DNA of 32,579 bases from Thiotrichaceae bacterium (GTDB lineage Bacteria; Pseudomonadota; Gammaproteobacteria; Thiotrichales; Thiotrichaceae). The stretch spans positions 6,539 to 39,117 of the forward strand of contig JALWMR010000169.1 in the NCBI GenBank assembly GCA_027083815.1. The letters run 5' to 3'. Under the pieces are notes generated by a model, which was given only the letters and a program-made list of their open reading frames with translations, had not been told where the DNA came from and did no database searches. The translations under genes were made by a program, and so were the position numbers. Every line of letters starts with the position of its first letter. Within the stretch, counting starts at the first letter, position 1. Positions 8,438 to 17,298 of this stretch are shown here, piece after piece.

Positions 8438-9214
8438 ATGCTTACTGATTCACATTGTCATCTGGATAAAATTGATTTAGAACCCTTTAATAATGACTTT
8501 TCTGCCATGTTAAAAGCGGCGGAAGATTTTGATGTAAGCCAATTTTTATGTGTTTGCATTGACACCGAGCATTTTAAGCAAGTATTAGAACCGGCGTTAA
8601 ACTACCCGAACATCTACTGTTCGGTAGGTGTACATCCAACCCATAAAGATTCGCATGCTCCCAGTGTCGATGAATTAGTTAGATTAGCGAATCATGAAAA
8701 AGTTATTGCCATTGGAGAAACTGGGCTAGACTATTTTCGATGTGACGATCAGGATATGAGCTGGCAACATGAGTTGTTTCGTACCCATATTCGTGCCGCC
8801 ATAGAAACACAAAAACCGTTAATCATTCATACACGCTCAGCCAAAGAAGACACATTAAGAATCCTTAAAGAAGAAGGCGCTGAACAGGTCGGTGGTGTAA
8901 TGCATTGTTTTGCAGAAGACTGGGAAACAGCACAGCAAGCCATGAAACTTAATTTTTACATTTCATTTTCAGGAATCGTTTCATTTAACTCGGCTAAAGA
9001 GTTACAGGAAGTAGCAAAACAAGTACCAGAAGATAAATTTCTTATCGAAACCGACTCACCATGGTTGGCACCAGTACCAAAACGTGGGAAACCAAATCAA
9101 CCGGCCTATGTAAAATATGTTGCAGAAAAAATGGCAGACTTACGAGATTGCAGTTATCAACACATTGCAAAAACTTCAACAAACAACTTTAATCGCTTGT
9201 TTAAACGGGTGTAA
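8438..9214 (+). CDS. tatD: TatD family metal-dependent hydrolase (DNase)
   Basis: A 258-residue TIM-barrel hydrolase of the TatD/YcfH type, implicated in DNA 3' end processing and quality control. Metal ligands are visible: HCHLD at residues 6-10, the Glu in GETGLDYF, His in IHTR and MHCF, and the Asp in IETDSPWLAP. The frame is open upstream to a TTG at 8381. The ATG at 8438 gives the standard N-terminus MLTDSHCHLD and is chosen. Last gene of the fab-to-tatD run. Confidence 0.94.
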   Translation: MLTDSHCHLDKIDLEPFNNDFSAMLKAAEDFDVSQFLCVCIDTEHFKQVLEPALNYPNIYCSVGVHPTHKDSHAPSVDELVRLANHEKVIAIGETGLDYFRCDDQDMSWQHELFRTHIRAAIETQKPLIIHTRSAKEDTLRILKEEGAEQVGGVMHCFAEDWETAQQAMKLNFYISFSGIVSFNSAKELQEVAKQVPEDKFLIETDSPWLAPVPKRGKPNQPAYVKYVAEKMADLRDCSYQHIAKTSTNNFNRLFKRV

Positions 9215-9535
9215 CTGCCCTGTTAGATATATACAAAGTGCGCATAATCTATATTATGTTAAATAGTATATTTCTTTAATATGACTACCATGTAGATTCC
9301 ACTTAGATAAAGCGAAAAGTACACCCCCCCACTTTTTTACGGTTTTCATCCGCCCTTCGAGTAGTTTTTTGCTTTCGCTCCAATATTCTCACGCTGTTTT
9401 TTAGCGACGTATGGTTTTTCAAGCCACAATACTTATTAACATAGTTAGCGCTGAATACTGAAAAAATAATAATACTATGCTAGCCTCCGGGTTATCACTT
9501 TCGTTTCACTACCATGACTACCGAATATTAATCTA
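9215..9535. other. 321-base gene-free spacer
   Basis: It holds the C-tract repeat copy 2 (9315 onward). The rest is AT-rich with no plausible coding frame and no convincing terminator behind tatD. Confidence 0.6.
9315..9395 (+). repeat. C-tract dispersed repeat, copy 2 (long, degenerate)
   Basis: The core GTACACCCCCCCACTTTTTT is followed by CGCCCTTCGAGTAG and CGCTCCAATATTCTC. The same order (CACCCTTCGGGTAG, then CGCTCCAACATTGTC) occurs in the right half of the element at 27421-27548 read on the minus strand. This copy therefore preserves more than the core and is a decayed relative of that element. It lies in the spacer before the lipoprotein gene. Confidence 0.75.
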
Positions 9536-9931
9536 ATGAAAAAACAACATCAGGGGCTTACAGCCCTACTCTTTATCTTTACTCTAAGTTTTCTAGTAGC
9601 TTGTTCACCACACCCTGGTGCTGGTGTATGGAAATCAAATGGAGTAAACAAGATGGGCATAAAGCGACTTGTTGTAGGCTTTGATGGTAAAGCAGAATTT
9701 GTTAGTAAACAATCAGGCAATGCAAACTGGCATTGTTTCTGGGGTAAATTAAGTGATAACAAACTCAGCCTGAGTTGCACCCCTTCAACCAGACCATCGC
9801 AGAAAAAATCATTTATTCTTGGCACCAGCGGCAAAGATAAAGCCGAGCTCTATGAAATTATGGATGATAAAAATAATACCCTTCTGGCTACTTTTATCAG
9901 GCTTGATGAAAATCCCTCGCCAGGAAAATGA
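9536..9931 (+). CDS. Small predicted lipoprotein, unknown function
   Basis: 131 residues with a lipoprotein signal: charged MKKQHQ, a hydrophobic stretch and a lipobox LVAC ending at Cys23. Ser follows the Cys, so outer-membrane sorting is expected. The mature part has a GVWKSNG start and short beta-strand-like segments with a WHCFWGKL motif, ending PSPGK. I do not recognise the family. It is convergent with pmbA with one base between the stops. Confidence 0.75.
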   Translation: MKKQHQGLTALLFIFTLSFLVACSPHPGAGVWKSNGVNKMGIKRLVVGFDGKAEFVSKQSGNANWHCFWGKLSDNKLSLSCTPSTRPSQKKSFILGTSGKDKAELYEIMDDKNNTLLATFIRLDENPSPGK

Positions 9932-9941
9932 GTTATTTTCC
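9923..9941. other. Hairpin across convergent stop codons
   Basis: A perfect 7-bp stem GGAAAAT/ATTTTCC with a 5-nt loop covers the stop codons of both the lipoprotein gene and pmbA. It may act as a weak bidirectional terminator, though no T run follows the stem. Confidence 0.4.
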
Positions 9942-11288
9942 GGCTATCATCATACCATCCACTAAAATTGAACCAGTGCGTGTTCCACTTCGCAAATCGA
10001 TATCATTGCCAACTGCAATAATATTCTGAAACATATCCTTTAGGTTACCAGCAACGGTTACTTCTTCAACAGGATATTGTATTACACCATTTTCTACCCA
10101 GAAACCGGCTGCACCACGCGAATAATCCCCCGTAATTGCATTAACGCCACTGCCAATTAATTCAGTGACAAAAAATCCAGTACCTAGTTCTTTTAGTAGC
10201 TCATTAAGACTTTGCCCGGTTGATTCTAGTGTTAGGTTGTGTGTGCCACCAGCATTGGCGGTTGTTTGTAAACCAAGCTGTCTAGCGGTGTAACTGCTTA
10301 ATATATACGATTGAACAACACCATCCGTTACAATATCGCGATCTTTGGTAGCCACGCCTTCTTTATCAAAACAAGAGCTACTAAAGCCGCCAGGCAAGTG
10401 AGGCTGTTCATGTAAGCGGATAAATTCGGGGAAGATTTTTTCGCCAACACTATCGAGTAAAAATGTTGATTTTCGGTATTGAGCACCACCACCAATGGCA
10501 CTGGTAAAGTGCCCTAGTAAACTGCGCGCCATTTCAGGTGAATACAGTACAGCAGATTCTCGCGTGTTTATTTGTTTTCCTCTGAGGCGCGCCAAAGTAC
10601 GCTCTGCCGCTTTTTCACCAACACGTTTAGGCGTCTCCAGTGCTTCATTTTTTCTTGCGGTGCTATACCAGTAATCGCGTTGCATATCGCTATCACCCTT
10701 CTCTTGTCCGATAACTGAGCAGCTTAAGGAGTGACGACTGGAAGGGATAATACCCATAAAGCCATGCGAATTAGCAATCAGACTGACACCACTGTAGGTG
10801 CTAATACTGGCACCATCCGAGTTAATAATACGTTTGTCATAGTCCCGAGCCGCTGTTTCACATTCTCGTGCAATATCAATAGCTTGCTCTGCTGCTAAAT
10901 CCCATGGGTGATATAAATCAAGGCTATCATTGTTTGCCTTTGTTTCAGCCATTAATTCCGCAGGTGCCAGCCCGGTAAATTCATCTTCGCCGGTGAATTT
11001 GGCAATATTACAGGCTGCTTTAACCGTGTCTTCAATGGCTTGAGGTGATAAATCACTGCTGGATGCCGAGCCGGTGTGCTGGCCCATATAAACGGTAAGA
11101 TTCAAACCTTGATCGCGGTGATATTCCAGTTTATCGACCTTGTCCATGTGAATTTCAACCGAAAGACCCGTGCCTCGGCTCATGCTTAATTCGGCATCAG
11201 TGGCACCGTGTTTTTTACTGGCTTCAAGAACCTGTTCTGCAATGGCTTGTAATGCTTGTTGCGTTTTATTTTTTGTTTCGATGTCCAT
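9933..11288 (-). CDS. pmbA: Metalloprotease accessory subunit TldE/PmbA
   Basis: Partner of TldD in a heterodimeric protease that degrades unfolded or tagged peptides, and in some bacteria matures peptide antibiotics such as microcin B17. The 451-residue protein shows TldE features: [22 protein letters not shown] near the start and [25 protein letters not shown] near the end. No HExxxH is seen, as expected for this subunit. The ATG at 11288 is chosen over a GTG at 11306 because GGAGG sits 6 bases before it. Only one base separates it from the tldD stop, so the two form an operon. Confidence 0.95.
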   Translation of the reverse strand: [451 protein letters not shown]

Positions 11289-11289
11289 A

Positions 11290-12738
11290 TTATGCCTCCG
11301 TTCCACCGATGGTTAAGCCATCTATCTTCAGTGTAGGTTGGCCGACACCAACGGGTACGCTCTGCCCTGCTTTGCCACACACGCCAACGCCTTTATCCAG
11401 GGCAAGGTCATTACCAATCATGCTGACTTTGGTTAACACATCGGGGCCATTGCCAATTAATGTAGCGCCTTTTACCGGACGGGTGATTTTGCCATTTTCG
11501 ATCAGGTAAGCTTCAGAGGCTGAAAAAACAAATTTCCCAGAGGTAATATCAACCTGCCCGCCGCCAAAATTGACCGCATACAAACCTTTATCCACCGAAG
11601 CGATAATTTCTTGCGGATCATGCTCTCCAGTGCGCATATAGGTATTGGTCATACGTGGCATGGGTAAATGAGCATACGATTCACGACGACCGTTGCCGGT
11701 GGATTGTTCGCCCATGAGTCGCGCATTGAGTTTATCCTGCATATAGCCCTTTAAAATACCGTCCTCAATCAAGGTAGTACAGTTTGTTGGCGTGCCTTCG
11801 TCATCAATACTGAGTGAACCACGACGGTTTTCCAGTGTGCCATCATCCACCACGGTAACCCCTTTGGAAGCGACTCGCTCACCGATACGGCCACTAAAGG
11901 CGGATGTCCCTTTGCGATTAAAGTCACCTTCAAGCCCGTGGCCAATTGCCTCATGTAATAGCACACCCGGCCAGCCTGAGCCAAGCACGACTGTTTGGCT
12001 GCCAGCAGGTGCATCGACCGCATCCAGATTAACCAGCGCAAGGCGCACTGCCTCTTGTGCATATTCACGGACTCTATCCGCCTGGGTAAAATAATCAAAA
12101 GCAAAGCGCCCTCCTCCACCGGTGCTGCCAGATTCTCGCTTGCCATTCTTTTCAACAATGACAGTGATATTCATGCGTACCAGAGGACGAATATCGGCAT
12201 TCAAATTACCCTCAAGATCGGCTACCAATATATACTCGTGTACGCCCGCAATATTAGCAATCACCTGTGTTACATAAGGGCTGGCAGATCGTGCCTCTTT
12301 ATCAGTCAACTTGAGCAAGGCTATTTTTTCATCTTCACTCATTTGAGAAAGAGGATTATTATACGAATATAAACTATTGATATTCTTGGGTGTTCTTGCC
12401 TGCCATGCTTGTGTCTGGCCACTTTTACCTGCTTTGCCAATTCCGGCGGCAGCCTTGGCGGATGCGGTTAGTGCATCAATATTGATCTCATCCGAGTAGG
12501 CGAATCCGGTTTGCTCACCCACCACCATACGCACCCCAACACCCTGGTCGATACTGTAGGTACCGTTTTTAATAATACCATCTTCTAGCATCCAGGATTC
12601 ATAACGACTGGACTGAAAATATAAATCGGCAAGATCAGCACCTTGAAGGTGACTAAAAACCTTATCCAGTTGCTGTTCAGTGATGCCAGCGGGTGCAAAT
12701 AAGTGTTCTTGTGTCAATTGCAAGGGGGATAAACTCAT
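11290..12738 (-). CDS. tldD: Metalloprotease TldD
   Basis: Catalytic subunit of the TldD/TldE protease. The zinc motif HEAIGH is at residues 262-267, in [15 protein letters not shown], followed by the conserved [13 protein letters not shown] and [12 protein letters not shown] segments. Length from the ATG at 12738 is 482, the family size. An upstream in-frame GTG at 12768 lies inside the C-tract repeat and would add residues encoded by that repeat, so it is rejected. First gene of the tldD-pmbA pair; the Nit amidase gene lies upstream on the same strand. Confidence 0.96.
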   Translation of the reverse strand: MSLSPLQLTQEHLFAPAGITEQQLDKVFSHLQGADLADLYFQSSRYESWMLEDGIIKNGTYSIDQGVGVRMVVGEQTGFAYSDEINIDALTASAKAAAGIGKAGKSGQTQAWQARTPKNINSLYSYNNPLSQMSEDEKIALLKLTDKEARSASPYVTQVIANIAGVHEYILVADLEGNLNADIRPLVRMNITVIVEKNGKRESGSTGGGGRFAFDYFTQADRVREYAQEAVRLALVNLDAVDAPAGSQTVVLGSGWPGVLLHEAIGHGLEGDFNRKGTSAFSGRIGERVASKGVTVVDDGTLENRRGSLSIDDEGTPTNCTTLIEDGILKGYMQDKLNARLMGEQSTGNGRRESYAHLPMPRMTNTYMRTGEHDPQEIIASVDKGLYAVNFGGGQVDITSGKFVFSASEAYLIENGKITRPVKGATLIGNGPDVLTKVSMIGNDLALDKGVGVCGKAGQSVPVGVGQPTLKIDGLTIGGTEA

Positions 12739-12750
12739 AATGTTACTCTT

Positions 12751-12800
12751 AAAAGTACACCCCCCCACTTTTTCGATGTTTTCTCCGAAGGGGCGTTAAT
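12751..12800 (+). repeat. C-tract dispersed repeat, copy 3
   Basis: AAAAGTACACCCCCCCAC plus a T run, then TTTTCTCCGAAGGGGCG. It sits directly in front of tldD, between it and the Nit gene. Together with the inverted copy at 13710-13736 it brackets the Nit gene. Confidence 0.75.
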
Positions 12801-12814
12801 TGTTAGGTGATTGG

Positions 12815-13663
12815 TTAAAATTTTCGGTGTTTTAAAACTGGAAAACTCTCTCTTAATTTTTGTTGTGCATTTAAGTCCACATTCATGGTGATGATGCCAG
12901 TGCCTTTCAAGCGCAAACCATGAACTTGTCCCAAATAATCGACCATCATACTGTGACCATAGGTATGCCGTCCATTAACATGATAACCACCTTGTGCAGG
13001 TGCAACGACATAACACTGATTCTCAATGGCGCGGGCTTTTATCAAAGGCTCCCAGTGCATTTCACCGGTTGTTTTGGTAAAAGCAGCAGGAATCAGAAAT
13101 ATTTGAGCTCCCTGATTGACCATTTCTCGATAGAGCAGGGGAAAACGCAGGTCATAGCATATCGACATGCCGATTTTACCAAATGGGGTATCAACAACGA
13201 CCACCTTATCACCTGCCTCAAAGGTATCGCTTTCTTTATAAACATCAGGAGACTGCCCCCCTTTACATTTGACTTCAACATCAAACAGGTGGATTTTGTC
13301 GTAACGGGCAACAATCTCGCCCTGGTCGTTAAACATCAAGGAAGCTGCACTGGCTTTATCCGAGTTTTGACTCTTTAAAGGAAGTGAACCGGCAACAATC
13401 CACACTTTATTATCAATCGCCGCCTGGCGAATTATATCCTGAATATAGCCACTGCCCTGCTCTTCTGCCAGATCAATGTTTTCAGACTCGTGCATCGCCA
13501 TCAGGGCAAAATTTTCAGGTAAGACCACCAAATCAGCGCCCTTGCTCGCCGCTTCTCGAATAAGGCGTGAGGCTTCCATCAGGTTCGCCTTGATCTGCGG
13601 GCCAGAGGCCATTTGTATCGCCGCAATGGTCGTGGTGTTTCTCTTTTTACTTGCTGCGCCCAT
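12815..13663 (-). CDS. Carbon-nitrogen hydrolase, Nit1/Nit2 type (probable deaminated-glutathione or omega-amidase)
   Basis: Nitrilase-superfamily amidase of 282 residues. The catalytic triad is clear: Glu50 in VVLPENFALM, Lys123 in YDKIHLFDV and Cys169 in SICYDLRFP. The KIHLFDV and CYDLRFPLLYR context is that of the Nit branch, which hydrolyses deaminated glutathione or omega-amides, but the exact substrate cannot be read from sequence. ATG at 13663 with a weak ribosome binding site. It lies upstream of tldD on the same strand, and is enclosed by oppositely oriented C-tract repeats about 977 bases apart. Confidence 0.9.
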   Translation of the reverse strand: MGAASKKRNTTTIAAIQMASGPQIKANLMEASRLIREAASKGADLVVLPENFALMAMHESENIDLAEEQGSGYIQDIIRQAAIDNKVWIVAGSLPLKSQNSDKASAASLMFNDQGEIVARYDKIHLFDVEVKCKGGQSPDVYKESDTFEAGDKVVVVDTPFGKIGMSICYDLRFPLLYREMVNQGAQIFLIPAAFTKTTGEMHWEPLIKARAIENQCYVVAPAQGGYHVNGRHTYGHSMMVDYLGQVHGLRLKGTGIITMNVDLNAQQKLRESFPVLKHRKF

Positions 13664-13709
13664 ATTATTATCTGTTAGTTAGGCACTTTTAATCGTTAAG
13701 GAAGAAAGT

Positions 13710-13736
13710 GCCAAAAAGGTGGGGGGTGTACTTTTT
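13710..13736 (-). repeat. C-tract dispersed repeat, copy 4 (inverted)
   Basis: On the minus strand it reads AAAAAGTACACCCCCCACC then a T run, the opposite orientation to copy 3. It lies between the thrC stop and the Nit start. Beside it, GGCACTTT and AAAGTGCC (13682-13712) form an 8-bp stem with a 15-base loop. Confidence 0.75.
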
Positions 13737-13767
13737 AAATACTTATTCTGCTCTAATGAGCTCTATT

Positions 13768-15255
13768 TTAACCCAGAAATGCAAGAATCTCCTTCTCTAT
13801 ATCATCTTTATCAATCACGCTGCTCTGTGTGACGTCTTTATTAAATAAATCCTTAATAGATGCCGGAATCTGAATACCTGCTTTAGTCGCAATGGCTTCC
13901 AGTGCATCACGATCGCTCTGCCCTGTTTCGCCGGTTAAGGCATTAGCGATGGTGGGCGAAAACTTGGTCCACTCAGCGGTTGAATAGACGATAGTCTTAA
14001 GTGATTTGTCATCACGACAGGTGTCAAAGGTCTTAAAGCAGGTTGCCGTATGTGGATCCATTAAATAACCTTTTTCAAAGGTTTCCTTAATGTATTGTTT
14101 GCCTTCATCATCGGTGCAAAAATCAGCCGAAAAGATACTTTGTAGCTCGGCCAGTTCACTATCGGTGAGAGCATAACGCTTTTCTTCATCAAGCTGTAAC
14201 ATCAGCTCTTTGGTGCGTTCTTTACCAAATAAATCAAACAGAATACGCTCAACATTGGATGATTTTAAAATATCCATCGCCGGTGAACTGGTTGGAATAA
14301 CGGATGATTCGCTAATATCGTAAATACCTTCCTTAACAAGGTGCGTTAATACATTGTTCTGATTAGAAGCTATTATAATCTTCTCAACAGGCAAGCCCAT
14401 TTTCATGGCGTAATAGCCACCCAGTGCATTGCCAAAATTGCCACTGGGGACATCCAGATAAACCTTGTCCCCCAAACTTATTGCGCCTTGACGCACCAGT
14501 TCGAGATAGCTGTGTATGTGGTACATCAACTGAAAAATAATGCGACCAAAGTTGACCGAATTTGCCGCTGACAGGGAGATGTTTTTTTCTTTCAGTCTGG
14601 CATTGAAGGCCTCTGAACCCAGCAACATTTTCAGGGCGCTTTGGGCATCATCAAAATCACCGTGAATACCGATAACTTTGAGATTATCCGCATCTTCAGT
14701 GACCATTTGCAAACGCTGAACATCAGAGGTGCCACCATCCGGATAAAGACAGACAACACGCACATTGTCACGGTTTTTAAAGGTATCCAGCGCAGCAGGA
14801 CCAGTATCGCCACTGGTGGCAGCCATTATCAGGTATTCCTGTTGATGCTTTTGTGCAAGCGAAGAAAGTACTTTACCAAACGGCTGTAAGGCCATGTCTT
14901 TAAAGGCTCTTGTTGGGCCATGCCAAAGCTCACTGACGTATAGATCATCACTGACTTTCACGACAGGAGCCGGATTACATTGCTCAGCAGAGCAGTCATC
15001 AAAATGGTCGTATAAATCAAGCGCCTCATCAATTACGCTATCGTCGATATCAATCTCAAAGGCTTTTAAAATACTACGCGCCAGTGTTTTATAATCCTTA
15101 TCCAGATGTTCTTCTAAAAAGCTGATACCAAGTTCTGGTAAAGACTCCGGTGAGTAAATACCACCAAACGATGACATCGGGCCAAGAATCGCCTCTGAAA
15201 AAGTCACTGATTCAGGTCGCTGTCCATCATTTCCACGTGTTTCTATAAATTTCAT
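13768..15255 (-). CDS. thrC: Threonine synthase
   Basis: PLP enzyme converting O-phosphohomoserine to threonine. The Lys that binds PLP is Lys119 in GPTRAFKDMALQPFG. SGDTGPAAL and the phosphate-binding SGNFGNALGGYYA follow. At 495 residues it is of the long type (with the N-terminal RGNDG-P-TF-EAIL-G---GG-Y-P domain). AAAAGG lies 7 bases before the ATG. It follows hom on the same strand, but a MITE now lies just upstream of this ribosome binding site. Confidence 0.96.
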   Translation of the reverse strand: MKFIETRGNDGQRPESVTFSEAILGPMSSFGGIYSPESLPELGISFLEEHLDKDYKTLARSILKAFEIDIDDSVIDEALDLYDHFDDCSAEQCNPAPVVKVSDDLYVSELWHGPTRAFKDMALQPFGKVLSSLAQKHQQEYLIMAATSGDTGPAALDTFKNRDNVRVVCLYPDGGTSDVQRLQMVTEDADNLKVIGIHGDFDDAQSALKMLLGSEAFNARLKEKNISLSAANSVNFGRIIFQLMYHIHSYLELVRQGAISLGDKVYLDVPSGNFGNALGGYYAMKMGLPVEKIIIASNQNNVLTHLVKEGIYDISESSVIPTSSPAMDILKSSNVERILFDLFGKERTKELMLQLDEEKRYALTDSELAELQSIFSADFCTDDEGKQYIKETFEKGYLMDPHTATCFKTFDTCRDDKSLKTIVYSTAEWTKFSPTIANALTGETGQSDRDALEAIATKAGIQIPASIKDLFNKDVTQSSVIDKDDIEKEILAFLG

Positions 15256-15273
15256 TTTAAAACCTTTTAATAA

Positions 15274-15350
15274 GAGACCTTTGCACGAAACATATGACGG
15301 ATAAAAATTAGCGTAATTTTTCTCTCACCATACTCTCATGCAAAGGCCTC
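15274..15350. mobile_element. 77-bp MITE with 5-bp target duplication (short copy)
   Basis: Terminal inverted repeats GAGACCTTTGCA and TGCAAAGGCCTC bound the element. AATAA occurs directly on both sides (15269-15273 and 15351-15355), as expected for a target-site duplication. Its two ends match the longer element at 24458-24616, and it lacks about 80 internal bases of that copy. It lies between hom and thrC, close to the thrC ribosome binding site. No coding capacity. Confidence 0.85.
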
Positions 15351-15382
15351 AATAAACATCTAGCTGCCAGGCCATTTAATGG

Positions 15383-16693
15383 TTAACTGAGCGCCTCTAC
15401 CCGTATGCGCATTACATCACCGGCTATTACGTCCAGTTTTTCGATCTGCTCGATGGCGCTATTCATATCACCCTCATTGACCCGATGTGTTAGCAGTATA
15501 ATATCGACTTCGCTTTCACCCTGCTTGGGTTCTTTCTGGATAAAGGCTTTAATGCTAATATTTTTGTCACCCAGTATTCGGGTAACTTCCGCCAGAACTC
15601 CGGCCTCATTTTTGGCAGACATACGCAAATAATAAGCCGTTTCAACCTGATCCATATCAACCACAGGGGTATCCGCCAGCTCATTGGGCTGGAAGGCTAA
15701 ATGGGGCACCCGATTTTCCGGGTCGGTCGTTAAGGTGCGGGTTACGTCAATAATATCAGCGATAACGGCTGATGCGGTTGCTTCATCTCCTGCCCCGGCA
15801 CCGTAATACAACGTAGCGCCAACGGCATCCCCCTTGACCAGTACGGCATTCATTACGCCGTTTACATTGGCAATTAACCGGTCTTTGGGAATCAATGTAG
15901 GATGCACCCGCTGTTCTACACCCGCATCAGTGCGGCGAGCTACACCCAGATGTTTAATGCGATAGCCTAATTCATCGGCATAGGCGACATCTTCCTGGGT
16001 AATTTTAGAAATTCCTTCGGTATAGGTTTTATCAAACTGCAAGGGTATACCAAAGGCTATCGATGATAAAATACTCAACTTGTGCGCAGCATCAATGCCT
16101 TCGACATCAAAGGTTGGATCAGCTTCTGCATAACCGAGCGCCTGTGCTTCAGATAGAACATCAGCAAAATCGCGCCCCTTTTCGCGCATTTCAGTCAAGA
16201 TAAAATTTCCCGTTCCATTGATAATGCCCGCTAGCCATTCGACCTGATTGGCAGCCAGGCCCTCGCGCAAGGATTTAATAATGGGAATGCCACCGGCAAC
16301 GGCGGCTTCAAAGGCAACCACTACGCCCTTTTCTTGTGCTTTGGCAAAGATTTCTTCACCATGAAGTGCAATCAGGGCTTTATTGGCAGTAACGACGTGT
16401 TTGCCATTTTCTATAGCGGTTAAAACCAGCTCTTTAGCTGGTGAATAGCCGCCAATTAGCTCAACCACGATGTCAATATCAGGATCATTAACGACCTCAA
16501 AAGCATCTTTGGTCAGGCGGATATTTTCTACGCCCAGAGCGGCCGCCTGCTCGAGTTCCAGTGTCGCAATAGCATCTATTTCTATGCCACGACCGGCGCG
16601 GCGCGCGATTTCATCCGCATTTCGTTTTAAAACGACTGCAGTACCACCGCCAACAGTCCCCAAACCCAGTAAACCAACTTTAACAGGCTTCAT
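15383..16693 (-). CDS. hom: Homoserine dehydrogenase
   Basis: NAD(P)H-dependent reduction of aspartate semialdehyde to homoserine, the branch point to threonine and methionine. The dinucleotide-binding GLGTVGGGT is at residues 10-18, the catalytic-region VTANKAL has Lys105, and GIINGTGNFILTEM and EADPTFDVEGIDAAHKL follow. A C-terminal ACT domain (about 354-430, AYYLRMSAKNEAGVLAEVT) indicates feedback control, probably by threonine. Length is 436, normal for the monofunctional enzyme. First gene of the hom-thrC pair. Confidence 0.96.
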   Translation of the reverse strand: MKPVKVGLLGLGTVGGGTAVVLKRNADEIARRAGRGIEIDAIATLELEQAAALGVENIRLTKDAFEVVNDPDIDIVVELIGGYSPAKELVLTAIENGKHVVTANKALIALHGEEIFAKAQEKGVVVAFEAAVAGGIPIIKSLREGLAANQVEWLAGIINGTGNFILTEMREKGRDFADVLSEAQALGYAEADPTFDVEGIDAAHKLSILSSIAFGIPLQFDKTYTEGISKITQEDVAYADELGYRIKHLGVARRTDAGVEQRVHPTLIPKDRLIANVNGVMNAVLVKGDAVGATLYYGAGAGDEATASAVIADIIDVTRTLTTDPENRVPHLAFQPNELADTPVVDMDQVETAYYLRMSAKNEAGVLAEVTRILGDKNISIKAFIQKEPKQGESEVDIILLTHRVNEGDMNSAIEQIEKLDVIAGDVMRIRVEALS

Positions 16694-16747
16694 TTGACGT
16701 CCTTACATATCCTAAAAAATAAAGGGGGAACATTACCGCCACACCCC

Positions 16748-16775
16748 TTGACTGTCAATCGGCTTTCACTATGAT
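16748..16775 (+). promoter_or_regulatory. Promoter with palindromic -35 for the Mth938-like gene
   Basis: TTGACT, 16 bases, then TATGAT: both boxes match consensus at five of six positions. The -35 lies within the perfect palindrome TTGAC-T-GTCAA (16748-16758), a possible repressor site. Transcription to the right would pass through the C-tract repeat copy 5 before the gene at 16872. Confidence 0.6.
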
Positions 16776-16806
16776 AAAGGCTTGGAAATCTGATAACGGT
16801 CACTCA

Positions 16807-16851
16807 TAAATACACCCCCCACCTTTTTTGGCCTTTTCTCATGCTTCGGGG
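16807..16851 (+). repeat. C-tract dispersed repeat, copy 5
   Basis: AAATACACCCCCCACC plus a T run, then GGCCTTTTCTCATGCTTCGGGG. It has six Cs and has A in place of the usual G before TACAC. It sits in the leader of the Mth938-like gene. Confidence 0.7.
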
Positions 16852-16871
16852 AATAAAGAGCAATATCTACT

Positions 16872-17243
16872 ATGAAATTTGCAGAAGATCATAATAACGC
16901 ACGTTATCGAATTACAGGTTATGAAGAGGATGGTATTAAAATCAATGGTCGATTATTTAGTCAGTCTCTTATACTTTCTCCCATGGAGTTAGTGGAAGAG
17001 TGGGAACCACAATCATTTTCTGGGTTAAAAGCAGAGCATCTGGATGATCTTTATGCCCTGAAGCCGGATGTGCTTATTCTGGCAAGTGGTAAAACCCAGA
17101 TATTTCCTGACAAGGAAGTCTTGCAACGGTTGGCAAAAGAGCAGATAGGGTTTGAGATCATGTCTACCCAATCAGCCTGCCGAACTTTTAATATTATTAT
17201 GTCCGAGGATCGCAATGTAGTCGTTGCCTTCTTTATGAAGTAA
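16872..17243 (+). CDS. Mth938-like domain protein (DUF498 family)
   Basis: A 123-residue single-domain protein of the Mth938/Xcc981/NDUFAF3 family: ITGYEEDGIKINGRLFSQSL near the start, PDVLILASGKTQIFP in the middle and GFEIMSTQSACRTFNIIMS near the end. Bacterial members have no settled biochemical role; the human homologue NDUFAF3 helps assemble respiratory complex I. It is transcribed alone, divergent from hom and convergent with the OmpA-domain gene. Confidence 0.88.
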   Translation: MKFAEDHNNARYRITGYEEDGIKINGRLFSQSLILSPMELVEEWEPQSFSGLKAEHLDDLYALKPDVLILASGKTQIFPDKEVLQRLAKEQIGFEIMSTQSACRTFNIIMSEDRNVVVAFFMK

Positions 17244-17268
17244 GCAGGGCACACTTGGTGACCTGCTT
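17242..17268. other. Hairpin between convergent genes
   Basis: AAGCAGG and CCTGCTT form a 7-bp stem, with CAC/GTG pairing inside the loop. It overlaps the stop of the Mth938-like gene. There is no strong T run, so termination is uncertain. Three CATGCAA motifs follow at 17271, 17280 and 17292. Confidence 0.4.
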
Positions 17269-17298
17269 TACATGCAATTCATGCAACTACTCATGCAA

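Noticed and set aside
11769-12372. Open frames on both strands inside tldD
   Set aside because: They overlap the conserved tldD frame and have no recognisable content.
9933-12738. TldD/TldE as maturation enzymes of a peptide antibiotic encoded here
   Set aside because: No small precursor gene with a leader, cyclodehydratase or exporter was seen nearby; the pair is also widespread as a housekeeping protease.
12739-12768. N-terminal extension of tldD from a GTG
   Set aside because: The extra residues come from the C-tract repeat, so it is a chance extension.
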